From: Flaviaestuariibacter sp.
GTDB taxonomy: Bacteria; Bacteroidota; Bacteroidia; Chitinophagales; Chitinophagaceae
Assembly: GCA_025963645.1 (NCBI GenBank)
Contig: JAOQAI010000005.1
Coordinates: 62,001 to 126,000 of the forward strand
Length of the DNA: 64,000 nucleotides
Direction of reading: 5' to 3'
The notes under the pieces were generated by a model. That model made no database searches. It was not told where the DNA came from and saw only the letters and a program-made list of their open reading frames with translations. Both the position numbers and the translations under genes were made by a program. Positions 1 through 8,183 of the stretch are shown here, in pieces; the stretch's first letter is position 1; every line of letters begins with the position of its first letter.

Positions 1-73
1 CTAAGAATTACAAACGCAATTAAAATTTATCGCCCGGTCTGTCGTTATAAAGCACAGGTCTAAACGATTCCGC

Positions 74-1360
74 ATGAAAAAACAATTCTTTATTCTCGCC
101 ACTTTCTTTATGAGCATGCTGGCCGTTGCGCAGCCAGCGAGCGAAAGGGCTCGCATGGAAGCAGAACGCAAGGCTTTACAACAGGAGTTGAAGGCCATGC
201 AGAAAGAATATTCGAAAGTGGCCGGACAGCGAAAAGTAACCTTGGGACAGCTGAATGCCCTGCAACGGAAGATCGCTATCCAGGACCGTTATATCGGCAA
301 TATCAACAACGAAATAAAAGTGCTTAGCGATGAAGTGTATTTAAGCACACTTGAAATAAACCGCCTGCAGCGCCAGTTTGATACCCTCAAACAGCAATAT
401 GCACGAAGCGTAGTATATGCATATAAGAATCGCAGTTCTTACGATTACCTGAATTTTATATTCTCTGCCAATAGCTTTAACGATGCACTGAAACGGGTAG
501 GGTACCTGCGCACTTACCGTGCTTACCGCCAGGAGCAGGTAGCGAATATTAAAGAAACCCAAAAAGCGATCGAAGAACGGAAGGCGCAATTATTAGGTAA
601 GAAGACGCAAAAGAATTCAGCGCTGAATAACCAGAAAGAGCAGTTGGCGGTACTGGCTGATCAGCGGAAGGAAAAAGATGAAGTCGTCTCTAAATTAAAA
701 TCGCAGGAGCGGAACCTGTCCAAGGAAATAGCTTCCAAGAAAAAGCGTGACAACCAGTTAAAAGGTCAGATCGCCGCTGTTATCCGCCGGGAAATTGAAG
801 CAGCCCGCAAAGCAGAAGCGGCAAGATTAGCAGCGGAAAGAAAAAGGGATGCAGAAGCGAATTCGGGCACAACCACCACCACTGCCACCCCCAAAAAAGG
901 CAATACATCAAAAACCTTCAAGCCGCTGAACAGCAGCGATAAGGATATTGCCCTCAATGCTTCCTTTGAAAAGAATAAAGGCGGGCTCCCTTGGCCGGTA
1001 GATAACGGCGTGGTCAGCATTCCGTATGGCACCAGTAAGATTGATCAGTTGGATTTCGATAACCCCGGCATTTCTATCAGCACACCTTCTGCCGGCACTA
1101 CGGTGAAAGCCATTTTTGATGGTGAAGTAAGCGCCGTGTCCAACACAGGTGATGGCGTAATGGTAATGATACGCCACGGTAAATACTTCTCTGTTTATAG
1201 CAATATGTCGTCGGCAAATGTGAGTAAGGGCGATGCGGTAAGAACCGGGCAGGCAATTGGCAGAACCGCTACTGCCGATGACGGTTCCGGTGGACAGTTA
1301 GACCTGATCATTATGCAGGAGTATAAGAATATCAACCCTACGCCTTGGTTGCGGAGATGA
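74..1360 (+). CDS. EnvC-like murein hydrolase activator (coiled coil plus degenerate LytM domain)
   Basis: 428 aa. An N-terminal signal peptide ending near AVAQ is followed by a long charged coiled coil (about residues 20-240, Lys/Glu/Gln-rich), a low-complexity Thr-rich linker (about 265-290) and a C-terminal M23/LytM fold (about 300-428). The metal-binding His and Asp residues of active M23 peptidases are not visible: where YxHL is expected the protein reads VYSNM, and no HxxxD stands before it. It is therefore probably a non-catalytic activator of septal amidases in the periplasm, as known for EnvC. It ends in front of a strong bidirectional terminator. Confidence 0.88.
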   Translation: MKKQFFILATFFMSMLAVAQPASERARMEAERKALQQELKAMQKEYSKVAGQRKVTLGQLNALQRKIAIQDRYIGNINNEIKVLSDEVYLSTLEINRLQRQFDTLKQQYARSVVYAYKNRSSYDYLNFIFSANSFNDALKRVGYLRTYRAYRQEQVANIKETQKAIEERKAQLLGKKTQKNSALNNQKEQLAVLADQRKEKDEVVSKLKSQERNLSKEIASKKKRDNQLKGQIAAVIRREIEAARKAEAARLAAERKRDAEANSGTTTTTATPKKGNTSKTFKPLNSSDKDIALNASFEKNKGGLPWPVDNGVVSIPYGTSKIDQLDFDNPGISISTPSAGTTVKAIFDGEVSAVSNTGDGVMVMIRHGKYFSVYSNMSSANVSKGDAVRTGQAIGRTATADDGSGGQLDLIIMQEYKNINPTPWLRR

Positions 1361-1380
1361 TGATGTCTTAGGAAGCTCTT

Positions 1381-1420
1381 TATAAAAAGCCCCGGAAAAA
1401 TGTTTCCGGGGCTTTTTATA
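1381..1420. terminator. Bidirectional rho-independent terminator
   Basis: An 18-bp perfect inverted repeat (1381-1398 with 1403-1420, loop AATG) with a GCCCCGG core and A-run/T-run flanks. It lies between the convergent envC-like gene and bshA and can end transcription from both sides. Confidence 0.93.
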
Positions 1421-1433
1421 AATGGAATTCTTA

Positions 1434-2573
1434 TTAATTAATTTCCATTACACCATTCATCACCTCGTCATACAACTTTTCATAAACAGGAATGATATGA
1501 TGAATATCGAATTGGTGCGCATGTTCGCCAGCGGCGGCCTTGAACTCCAATAGGCGCTCCTCATTTTCCAGTATCTCAATGGACCGGCGGCTCATCGTTT
1601 CCACATCGCCGATATTGCCCATAAAGCCGGTCTTTCCCTCGATCATGATCTCGCCCAAACCACCGGCATTGGTAGATACCACCGGTACGCCGGCTGCCAT
1701 CGCTTCCAGTGCCGCCAATCCAAAGCTTTCATATTCAGAGGTCAGTAAAAAGAGATCAGCGATAGCCAGAATATCTTCCATCTGCTCCTGCTTTCCCACA
1801 AAGCGCACATCATCACAAACGCCGAGTTGGCGGCTCAGTTCTTCTGCTATAGCACGTTCTGGTCCATCGCCTACAAACAGCAGCTTGCTTGGAATGACCT
1901 TGTGCACTTCATGAAAGATCTTCACCACATCCTGCACCCGTTTGATCTTTCTGAAATTGGAAGCGTGTAATAGAATTCGTTCGCCGTTCGGGGCGATTAC
2001 CTTACGAAAGGCATCGATCGGCTTGCGGTTAAAACGCTCTACATCCACGAAGTTGTGAATAACATGGATCGGCTTCTGGATATTAAAAGTGCGGAAGGTT
2101 TCATCTCGCAGGTTGTGCGACACCGCTGTGATCGCATCGCTTTGATTGATGGAGAATGCCACGACCGGGGCGTACGTCTTATCCTTTCCTACTAATGTAA
2201 TGTCAGTGCCATGCAGCGTGGTGATGACCGGGATATGGATACCATCCTGCTCTAATATTTTCTTTGCCATATAGGCTGCCGAAGCATGCGGAATGGCATA
2301 GTGTACGTGCAGCAATTCGAGATGGTTGTTCTTGATGACGTCAACCATCGAAGAGGCCAGCGCTGTTTCATACGGCGGGTAATCAAACAGGGGATAAGTG
2401 GGTACCTGAACCTCGTGGTAAAAGATATTCGGTATAAACCCGTTGAGCCGCACCGGCTGCTGGTAGGTGATAAAATGAATCTGGTGACCCTTGTTAGCTA
2501 ATGCCTTTCCTAGTTCTGTTGCCAGTACGCCACTGCCGCCAAAAGTGGGGTAGCAAACAATTCCAATTCGCAT
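1434..2573 (-). CDS. bshA: N-acetyl-alpha-D-glucosaminyl L-malate synthase BshA
   Basis: 379 aa GT4 (GT-B fold) glycosyltransferase. It transfers GlcNAc from UDP-GlcNAc to L-malate, the first step of bacillithiol synthesis in the cytoplasm. The N-terminus MRIGIVCYPTFGGSG is the BshA signature; the C-terminal half holds the nucleotide-sugar site, with the E-x7-E-like segment SEYESFGLAALEAMAAG. I chose ATG at 2573, which starts exactly at this family N-terminus; the open frame runs 28 codons further upstream without family features. The length fits BshA (about 375-385 aa). It is monocistronic, convergent with the envC-like gene. Confidence 0.93.
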   Translation of the reverse strand: MRIGIVCYPTFGGSGVLATELGKALANKGHQIHFITYQQPVRLNGFIPNIFYHEVQVPTYPLFDYPPYETALASSMVDVIKNNHLELLHVHYAIPHASAAYMAKKILEQDGIHIPVITTLHGTDITLVGKDKTYAPVVAFSINQSDAITAVSHNLRDETFRTFNIQKPIHVIHNFVDVERFNRKPIDAFRKVIAPNGERILLHASNFRKIKRVQDVVKIFHEVHKVIPSKLLFVGDGPERAIAEELSRQLGVCDDVRFVGKQEQMEDILAIADLFLLTSEYESFGLAALEAMAAGVPVVSTNAGGLGEIMIEGKTGFMGNIGDVETMSRRSIEILENEERLLEFKAAAGEHAHQFDIHHIIPVYEKLYDEVMNGVMEIN

Positions 2574-2645
2574 GATCCGGTTTGTCATATAAAAAGCTAA
2601 GGTAACTACAAAACAAAGCCCGCTTTGGTTGGGCTGCTTAAATAA

Positions 2646-2677
2646 TTTGTTCCCCAAAACGGTTTACAATAAATTTA
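2646..2677 (+). promoter_or_regulatory. Candidate Bacteroidota promoter for the M28 peptidase gene
   Basis: TTTG at 2646-2649, 20 bp spacer, TAAATTTA at 2670-2677 (7 of 8 to TAnnTTTG). The -7 element ends four bases before the ATG at 2682, so the transcript would be almost leaderless. Confidence 0.45.
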
Positions 2678-2681
2678 GGGC

Positions 2682-4070
2682 ATGAAGAAACTGTTAACCG
2701 CGGCAGCACTTTTCTCCTTAACGCTCACTGCCACAGCACAAAAAGAAGATTCTCTTTTCATCCGCCGCATGGCTGATGAGATCCTGGTCAATAGTAAAGC
2801 TTACGAGAACCTGCGGGTGCTTACGAAGCAAATTGGCGCAAGGCTGGCGGGCTCACCACAAATGGTAAAGGCCGAACAGTGGGGACTGAAGGCGATGCAG
2901 GCCGCCGGTCCGGATAAGGCATGGTTCCAGCAATGTATGGTGCCGCATTGGGTGCGTGGCGGTAGAGACTTGTTCCAGGCGGAACGGTTGGTATCCTCCG
3001 ACGGAAAGAATAAAAAGTGGAGCACCAGCTATTTAGATGTATTGGCACTCGGAAACTCGCAGGGCTCCAACGGCGCCATCCGGGCGCAGGTAATGATGGT
3101 CAGGGACTTTGCCGAGCTCGAAGCAAAGAAGGATTCGGTAAAAGGCAAGATCGTTTTCTATAACTACAAGTTCAATCCAACCTTTGTAAGAACCTTCCAG
3201 GCCTACTCCGATGCCGTTGCTTACCGCGGGCAGGGACCAAGCCGGGCAGCAAAATATGGCGCAAAAGGCACGATCGTTCGCAGCATGTCTCACAGCACCG
3301 ATAACAATCCCCACACTGGCGGTATGTCTTATGCCGATTCACTGCCGAAGATCCCGGCTGTTGCAGTAGGGTTAAAAGATGCGGATTGGCTGGACAGCAC
3401 CTTAGGCAGGACCACGGTTTTTGCCACCATGCAGACAGCCGGGCATTTCCTGCCAGACACGATCGGCAATAATGTGATTGGAGAATTAAGAGGAACCGAA
3501 TTTCCGAATCAATATATTACCATCGGTGGTCACCTGGATTCCTGGGATGCTGCTGAAGGTGCGCATGACGACGGCGCCGGCGTGGTGCAGACCATCGAAG
3601 TATTGCGTGTATTGAAAGCGATGGGTTATAAGCCCAGGCATTCAATCCGCTTTGTGCTGTTTGCCAACGAAGAGAACGGCACTCGTGGCGGCCGCAAGTA
3701 TGCTGAAGAAGCTAAGGCAAAAGGAGAGCAGCACATTTTCGCATTGGAGAGCGATGCCGGCGGCTTTACGCCAAGAGGCTTTGGCTTTACCGGTCCGGAA
3801 GCGCAGTACCAAAAGATATTAGCCTGGAAAGACCTGTTAGCGCCCTATGGCGCCTCCGAGATCGTTCGTGGCGGCGGCGGTTCTGATATTGCACCGCTTG
3901 GACGTGAATTAGGAACGCCCTTGTGCGGCTTTCTGCCGGACTCACAACGCTACTTTGATTACCACCATGCCCGCAACGATATTTTTGAGAACGTGAACAA
4001 GCGGGAGCTGGAATTGGGCGCTGTGAATATGGCTGCGTTGATCTATTTAATTGATAAATACGGCTTGTAA
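2682..4070 (+). CDS. Secreted M28-family aminopeptidase/carboxypeptidase Q-like
   Basis: 462 aa. Signal peptide to about residue 19 (TATAQ), then a PA-domain insertion (about 110-240) and a M28 catalytic domain (about 265-462). Visible zinc ligands and catalytic residues: GGHLDSWD (His, Asp), AHDDGAG, FANEENGTRGG (Glu pair), ESDAGG (Asp) and a late YFDYHHARND His. This arrangement matches the carboxypeptidase Q/plasma glutamate carboxypeptidase branch, which removes N-terminal residues from short peptides. Likely periplasmic or exported. It stands alone and is divergent from bshA. Confidence 0.9.
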   Translation: MKKLLTAAALFSLTLTATAQKEDSLFIRRMADEILVNSKAYENLRVLTKQIGARLAGSPQMVKAEQWGLKAMQAAGPDKAWFQQCMVPHWVRGGRDLFQAERLVSSDGKNKKWSTSYLDVLALGNSQGSNGAIRAQVMMVRDFAELEAKKDSVKGKIVFYNYKFNPTFVRTFQAYSDAVAYRGQGPSRAAKYGAKGTIVRSMSHSTDNNPHTGGMSYADSLPKIPAVAVGLKDADWLDSTLGRTTVFATMQTAGHFLPDTIGNNVIGELRGTEFPNQYITIGGHLDSWDAAEGAHDDGAGVVQTIEVLRVLKAMGYKPRHSIRFVLFANEENGTRGGRKYAEEAKAKGEQHIFALESDAGGFTPRGFGFTGPEAQYQKILAWKDLLAPYGASEIVRGGGGSDIAPLGRELGTPLCGFLPDSQRYFDYHHARNDIFENVNKRELELGAVNMAALIYLIDKYGL

Positions 4071-4151
4071 TACAAAAACAACGGCGTGAAAAGATGCTGA
4101 ATGAAGGTTCTTCAGCCGTATATTGAAAAGCACTTTTTGCGGATGTTTTTC

Positions 4152-4697
4152 TCATTGCAATTCACTGGCAAAGGTTCTAATTATGTTTTCCCTATACTCT
4201 TCATCTTTTTCATGTAATTCAATAATATTCTTAGTCAAGTCAATATTGCAGAATATTTCACAGTACAAATCCTCGGAGTTATCATGAAAGAACAACTTAA
4301 ACTTATAGTGTTCTCTTCTGCACAAATCGACTGGAAGCTCATTCAAAGAGAAAGTCATTGCACCTTCACCTTCAATGGTTTTTGAGAAAGTATTGCTAGT
4401 TGGGAACTGATAAAGCGTCGATAACGCCTTCAATAATGTGTCACTCTCCTGGCCATTCGAGAAGAACTTAATCCCATCTCGATAAAATGCATCTTGATTG
4501 ATTTCTCCGGAAGGCAAAAGTCCAGCCGCCATATTTTTCCTTACTTCTACACTGAGGCCTACTATCTGTTCATTATATAGCCCTTGCGCTATATAAATCA
4601 CCGATTCTTTATTATCTCTCTGATTAATGATTTTCAAAAAGATGTCATTCCAGCCTTCTTCTGAATTAAATCGAGAAGTAATGTCTTCTAGCTTCAT
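4152..4697 (-). CDS. Hypothetical protein, AT-rich orphan
   Basis: 181 aa from ATG 4697 (a TTG three codons upstream is also open). I do not recognise a family. It is acidic, without signal peptide or membrane segment; near the C-terminus it has a FKLFFHDNSEDLYCEIF segment and an acidic helix. Codon use is clearly more AT-rich than the neighbours. A lone, soluble, acidic, AT-rich ORF beside a repeat tract looks like accessory DNA; an orphan immunity-type protein is one possibility, unproven. Confidence 0.7.
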   Translation of the reverse strand: MKLEDITSRFNSEEGWNDIFLKIINQRDNKESVIYIAQGLYNEQIVGLSVEVRKNMAAGLLPSGEINQDAFYRDGIKFFSNGQESDTLLKALSTLYQFPTSNTFSKTIEGEGAMTFSLNELPVDLCRREHYKFKLFFHDNSEDLYCEIFCNIDLTKNIIELHEKDEEYRENIIRTFASELQ

Positions 4698-4815
4698 ATG
4701 TCTCAATTAAAATATCCGCTAACACATAAATATAAGCAACCAAGAGGCACTTTTCTTCCCTCGCCAGTCTCCGCCAGAACTCGCGGTTACTGATTGGACC
4801 TAATCCTACACCCAT

Positions 4816-5045
4816 TTCTCTCCAAACGATAGCAAGTTGAATCAAAACGAGGCAATGTTGATTTAAAGCGAGGGAAATTCTATCAAATCAAGGAAGCATT
4901 GTGTCACCTTGACAGAAAGTTGGATCAAAATGAAGCAATTTTCTCCCTAAAAGAGGAAACTTTCCTTCTTCAGGAAGCAATGTTTCCTCAAAAGAGAGAA
5001 ATATTCCTCCAAAAAGGGGGAATGTTCTATCTCCTGAAGAAAAAC
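4816..5045. repeat. Degenerate 21-bp tandem repeat, 11 units
   Basis: Eleven consecutive units of 21 bp (one of 20 bp at 4858-4877), each starting TTC/TTG and holding an A/G-rich core such as CAAAAGAGGGAA followed by an ATG/ATT-like end. Unit starts: 4816, 4837, 4858, 4878, 4899, 4920, 4941, 4962, 4983, 5004, 5025. Units share period and composition rather than exact sequence. Read in the + frame from 4878 they encode a heptad pattern beginning with Phe/Leu, but there is no ATG and the 20-bp unit shifts the frame. It fills most of the gap between the orphan ORF and the RsmI-like gene. Confidence 0.75.
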
Positions 5046-5066
5046 CGCATCGGGCGGATGCGGTTG
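5036..5066 (-). terminator. Terminator of the RsmI-like/EI24 operon
   Basis: AACCGCAT (5044-5051) pairs with ATGCGGTT (5059-5066); on the minus strand the stem is followed by a TTTTTC run. It lies 70 bp downstream of the stop of the RsmI-like gene and touches the last 21-bp repeat unit. Confidence 0.7.
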
Positions 5067-5136
5067 TTGGTCTGCTGCAATGAAAAGCCAAGAATCCATG
5101 GCTGAACAGGTGCCACAAGGAGATTGATATTTCCTT

Positions 5137-5835
5137 TTACGGGATCGCCTGCAACAAAAAGATCGCCGGCCGCTTATGCAACTCCGGCATCGCCTTTTTC
5201 CATTCGTTGGCCGTTTTGGTTTGTACGCTTTCCGTAGCGGCCGTCAGGTCCACCGCCACGCAGATGCGGGTTTGCGACTGGCAGGTTTTGGTGAGGGTTT
5301 CCAGCAACTGGTTATTGCGGTAAGGCGTTTCAATAAAGATCTGCGTACAGTTTTTTGTTTTGGATTCGGCTTCGAGAGCTTTAATGGCGGTTGCCCGCTC
5401 CGCAAGGGTTATCGGCAGGTATCCCACAAACTGGAACTGCTGCCCGTTCATACCGCTGGCCATCAGGGCAAGCAGAATGGAGTTGGGCCCAACCAGGGGC
5501 TTCACCGTGGCACCGATCTCCTGCGCCAGCGCCACCAGTTTCTGCCCGGGGTCGGCCACTCCGGGACAGCCGGCATCGGAGATGATAGCAATATTCTTTC
5601 CTTCGCCCAGCAGCCGTTTAAAGGGAGCGCCCACTTCCTCTATCTTCTTCATGATAAACCATTGCTGGTCATCGATCACCATCTCCCGCCAGAGCGATTT
5701 CAGGTAACGCCGGGCAGTGCGCTCATCCTCTACAAAAAATACAGAACAGGCTTTTACCGCATCTAAAAGATAAGCGGGCAAGGGAGCATTCACGCCTTCG
5801 CTCAGTACGGTCGGAATTAGGTACACGGTTCCCAT
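5137..5835 (-). CDS. RsmI-like tetrapyrrole methylase family SAM-dependent methyltransferase
   Basis: 232 aa. It has the RsmI/tetrapyrrole methylase layout: N-terminal GTVYLIPTVL, the ISDAGCPGVADPG loop (about residues 85-97), LVGPNSILLALMASG (about 113-127), FVGYLP, and IFIETPYRN near 165-173. RsmI 2'-O-methylates C1402 of 16S rRNA. This shorter paralogue type is common in Bacteroidota alongside a longer RsmI, so the exact substrate is not certain. Its ATG overlaps the TGA of the upstream EI24 gene (ATGA), suggesting translational coupling. Confidence 0.85.
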   Translation of the reverse strand: MGTVYLIPTVLSEGVNAPLPAYLLDAVKACSVFFVEDERTARRYLKSLWREMVIDDQQWFIMKKIEEVGAPFKRLLGEGKNIAIISDAGCPGVADPGQKLVALAQEIGATVKPLVGPNSILLALMASGMNGQQFQFVGYLPITLAERATAIKALEAESKTKNCTQIFIETPYRNNQLLETLTKTCQSQTRICVAVDLTAATESVQTKTANEWKKAMPELHKRPAIFLLQAIP

Positions 5836-6593
5836 CAGGCGGTCTTTATTTTATGCAAACTTAAGGTAGCGGCAATAACGGCATACGCTGGCGCTAGCAC
5901 CCAGCCAAGGACCGGCACAAAATGCATCAGGTAGAAAAGCAGCCCGTTGCCGATAGCCAGTCCTTTGTGGCGACCTACATAATTAATGCTTTCGCCGGCG
6001 GATAATTTGTTGCGTTCGAGGCTGTAATCCAGCATGGAAAAACCGTAGTAATAACACTCAACAAAGAGGGCTATCAAGGGCGTGATCCAACCCGCCACCG
6101 GCAAGAGCGACAGCAATAGCAAAGAGAACATATAGATCGTTTGCCACAGGCTATTGCGTAGTGCTAACTTAATGCCGCGCCACATATCGGCTGCCAGTTG
6201 TTTGAAAGAAAAGGGGAAGTCGGTTCCTTCTAAGATAGCGGCTGTTTTTTCGCTCAGGTAAGCGAAGATGGGCGAGCCGAGTATCAGGAAAAAATACTTG
6301 AAAAGCGAGAAGTAGAAGAGGAGGAGGATAAGTCGCAGGAACAAGCCCGCCATCAGGAACAGGAAACTTAAAAGGGCATTGCGTTCCTGCTGCAGCCAGG
6401 CCTCCAATCCTATCTTATGGCTTAACCAGCTAACGGCTTCATTGGAGGAGGTCCAGAAATAATAGATGCCTACGATAAAAAGCAGGGAATAGATAATGCC
6501 CGGGCCGATGATCCATTTCCAAAGCCGATGCTTTTGAATGAAGCCGTAGGCTTCGAAATAAGATTGTATCGCTATGATGATCTCTTTCAGCAA
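5835..6593 (-). CDS. EI24 domain-containing (CysZ-like) inner-membrane protein
   Basis: About 252 aa from the TTG at 6593 (LLKEIIIAIQSYFEAYGF). It has several hydrophobic segments of the EI24/CysZ fold and an SMLDYSLERNKLS loop. CysZ is a sulfate channel, but the function of Bacteroidota EI24 proteins is not established. A longer frame opens at TTG 6686, but that would overlap the divergent glycosylase start, and its extra residues (KEQGTRNEKPRT) are the translation of an intergenic GTTCCTTGTTCCTTG repeat, so I reject it. Ends ATGA-coupled to the RsmI-like gene. Confidence 0.82.
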   Translation of the reverse strand: MLKEIIIAIQSYFEAYGFIQKHRLWKWIIGPGIIYSLLFIVGIYYFWTSSNEAVSWLSHKIGLEAWLQQERNALLSFLFLMAGLFLRLILLLFYFSLFKYFFLILGSPIFAYLSEKTAAILEGTDFPFSFKQLAADMWRGIKLALRNSLWQTIYMFSLLLLSLLPVAGWITPLIALFVECYYYGFSMLDYSLERNKLSAGESINYVGRHKGLAIGNGLLFYLMHFVPVLGWVLAPAYAVIAATLSLHKIKTA

Positions 6594-6606
6594 AATTTCA
6601 GTTCTT

Positions 6607-6645
6607 GGTTTCTCGTTCCTTGTTCCTTGTTCCTTGTTTCCGCAG
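6607..6645. repeat. Intergenic GTTCCTT simple repeat
   Basis: Imperfect tandem copies of a 7-8 bp word (CGTTCCTT, TGTTCCTT, TGTTCCTT, TGTTTCC) in the divergent spacer between the EI24 gene and the DNA glycosylase gene. It is one of several word-like tracts in spacers of this window. Confidence 0.6.
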
Positions 6646-6678
6646 GTTTGTAAATATATTGCAGTTGTTTGAACCCTT

Positions 6679-7290
6679 ATGCCCAATATGAAAAAGCTTC
6701 CGCTCTCTTTTTACCTCCGTGATGATGTCGTAAGCATTGCCAAAGAACTAGTTGGAAAGATATTAGTGACCGATTGGAACGGTGGCAGAACCACAGGCCG
6801 CATTGTAGAAACCGAAGCGTATAATGGACAATTCGATAAAGCTTCCCACGCCTCCAAAGGGCGCACCAGCCGTACGGAAGTGATGTTTAGCGAAGGCGGC
6901 ATTGCGTACGTATATCTCTGTTATGGCATTCACCAGATGTTCAATATCGTTACCAATAAGGATGGTGTGCCACATGCGATCCTGATACGGGCAGTAGAGC
7001 CGCTGGAAGGAATTGAATTGATGTTGGAGCGGACCGGAAAGAAAGCCCTGGATGCTTCCCTGACCCGCGGACCCGGCAACGTAGGAAAAGCGTTCGGTTT
7101 TCATACCTCGCAATGCGGCTTGTCGTTGACAGGTGAGGAACTCCATATTTTGGACGATGGCTTTCGTCCTGACGAAGAAGCGTTAGGTGTTTCGCCGCGC
7201 ATTGGCGTGGATTATGCGGGACTGGATGCTTTGCTTCCGTACCGGTTCTTTTTAAAAGGTAACAAGTTTGTGAGCGGCAAAGTGAAATAG
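6679..7290 (+). CDS. DNA-3-methyladenine glycosylase (AAG/MPG family)
   Basis: 203 aa. It removes alkylated purines and hypoxanthine from DNA to start base excision repair. The AAG signature is intact: GRIVETEAYNG (about residues 37-47, with the catalytic Glu), ASHASKGRTSRTEVMF, YVYLCYGIHQMFNIV (intercalating Tyr segment) and LTRGPGNVGKAFG. Length is typical. ATG at 6679 was used; a second in-frame ATG at 6688 is equally possible. It is followed by a spacer holding the rpsP promoter. Confidence 0.92.
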   Translation: MPNMKKLPLSFYLRDDVVSIAKELVGKILVTDWNGGRTTGRIVETEAYNGQFDKASHASKGRTSRTEVMFSEGGIAYVYLCYGIHQMFNIVTNKDGVPHAILIRAVEPLEGIELMLERTGKKALDASLTRGPGNVGKAFGFHTSQCGLSLTGEELHILDDGFRPDEEALGVSPRIGVDYAGLDALLPYRFFLKGNKFVSGKVK

Positions 7291-7401
7291 TAGCTCACGG
7301 ATGACACTGATAAACACAAATCAATCCATCTATGGTTTCCGTGGTATCGGTGAGCCATTCCAATCTCTACCATAAACTTAACCAAAAAAATTAATATCCT
7401 T

Positions 7402-7433
7402 TTTGTTGGAATGCCCTTCAATGCTTACTTTTG
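7402..7433 (+). promoter_or_regulatory. Strong Bacteroidota-type promoter of rpsP
   Basis: TTTG at 7402-7405, a 20-bp spacer, then TACTTTTG at 7426-7433: a full match to the Bacteroidota sigma factor consensus TTTG-N19-21-TAnnTTTG. Transcription would start near 7438-7440, giving a leader of about 45 nt before the rpsP ATG at 7483. Confidence 0.8.
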
Positions 7434-7482
7434 TTCCCCTAGTAAATTTTATTTCTTCACCGCATTTAAATTTCTATTTACA

Positions 7483-7932
7483 ATGCCAGTTAAAATCCGT
7501 CTGCAAAGACACGGGTCTAAAAAAAGACCGTTCTATTTCATCGTTGTGGCAGATGCCCGCAGCCCTCGTGATGGTAAATTCATTCAAAAGTTAGGAACCT
7601 ACAACCCGCAGACCTCTCCTGCCATGGTCCAATTGGATCGGCAGAAGTCGCTCGAATGGTTGAACAATGGCGCCCAACCTACGGACACCGTTCGTAAGAT
7701 TTTATCGAACAAAGGCGTACTGTATCTGAAGCACTTATTGCGTGGTGTTTCGCTTGGGCTGTTTGATGATGCGACTGCTATGCAGAAGTTTCAGGAATGG
7801 CATACCGAGCACGAAGCCCAGTATCGCAGGAAGCAAGATGAAAACATGAGGGCGAGAAGAGCCATGCGGAACCCCGCTTACCAGCGCCGCGACACCCGTC
7901 GCCCTGCTGATAGCCCAAGTTCTGAAGGTTAA
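7483..7932 (+). CDS. rpsP: 30S ribosomal protein S16
   Basis: 149 aa. The start [18 protein letters not shown] is the classic S16 N-terminus; the frame opens further upstream but that part lies across the promoter. The body contains [24 protein letters not shown]. The S16 core ends near residue 85; about 60 extra C-terminal residues (Arg/Gln-rich, ending SPSSEG) form the basic tail usual in Bacteroidota. S16 helps fold the 5' domain of 16S rRNA. A terminator follows directly, so it is transcribed apart from rimM here. Confidence 0.96.
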   Translation: MPVKIRLQRHGSKKRPFYFIVVADARSPRDGKFIQKLGTYNPQTSPAMVQLDRQKSLEWLNNGAQPTDTVRKILSNKGVLYLKHLLRGVSLGLFDDATAMQKFQEWHTEHEAQYRRKQDENMRARRAMRNPAYQRRDTRRPADSPSSEG

Positions 7933-7955
7933 GCATCCAAAACCTCACCGAATTG

Positions 7956-7982
7956 AATCCCGCCGTATGGCGGGATTTTTTT
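7956..7982 (+). terminator. rpsP terminator
   Basis: Perfect 9-bp stem AATCCCGCC / GGCGGGATT with GTAT loop and a run of seven T ending at 7982. Confidence 0.92.
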
Positions 7983-7983
7983 A

Positions 7984-8020
7984 GCCCCTGTCCTCCCGCC
8001 GAAGGCGGAAAACTTAGGTT
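7984..8020 (-). repeat. ACTTAGG dispersed palindromic repeat, copy 1
   Basis: Sequence of the form GCCCCTGTC...CCGCC-GAA-GGCGG...AACTTAGGTT. It is an intergenic copy between rpsP and rimM, inverted relative to the copy at 8212. The other copies lie at 8212, 14437, 14693 and 50031. Confidence 0.75.
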
Positions 8021-8082
8021 ACAGATGCGTTCGTCTTGCGAGCCCCTCCCAAAGCAATCTCGTGGAACTAAAGAGTCCACAT

Positions 8083-8121
8083 TTGAAACTTGAAAATTGA
8101 GCATTGATTATTGAACATTCT
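8083..8121. repeat. Spacer block shared with trmD upstream region
   Basis: CTTGAAAATTGAGCATTGAT followed by TATTGAACATTCT matches 14590-14625 with one base difference. Both copies precede a gene (rimM, trmD) that starts with the ACTTAGG repeat. Confidence 0.7.
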
Positions 8122-8158
8122 TCTATTTAGTAATACCATAAACTATTAGTCAAGCATC

Positions 8159-8166
8159 TAACTTTG
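8159..8166 (+). promoter_or_regulatory. Candidate -7 element of rimM
   Basis: TAACTTTG matches TAnnTTTG exactly and lies 17 bp before the rimM ATG. No TTTG stands at the ideal distance upstream. Confidence 0.45.
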
Positions 8167-8183
8167 CCACTCTAACTTAACAT

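Noticed and set aside
4816-5045. CRISPR array
   Set aside because: Units are contiguous 21-bp repeats without unique spacers, and no cas genes are in the window.
4899-5105. 68-aa ORF over the 21-bp repeats (TTG start)
   Set aside because: Starts in the middle of the repeat array without ATG, and the 20-bp unit shifts frame upstream; reported as a repeat rather than a gene.
5176-5766. 196-aa + strand ORF over the RsmI-like gene
   Set aside because: Shadow of a well-supported methylase on the other strand; Arg/His/Gly-rich translation with no family features.
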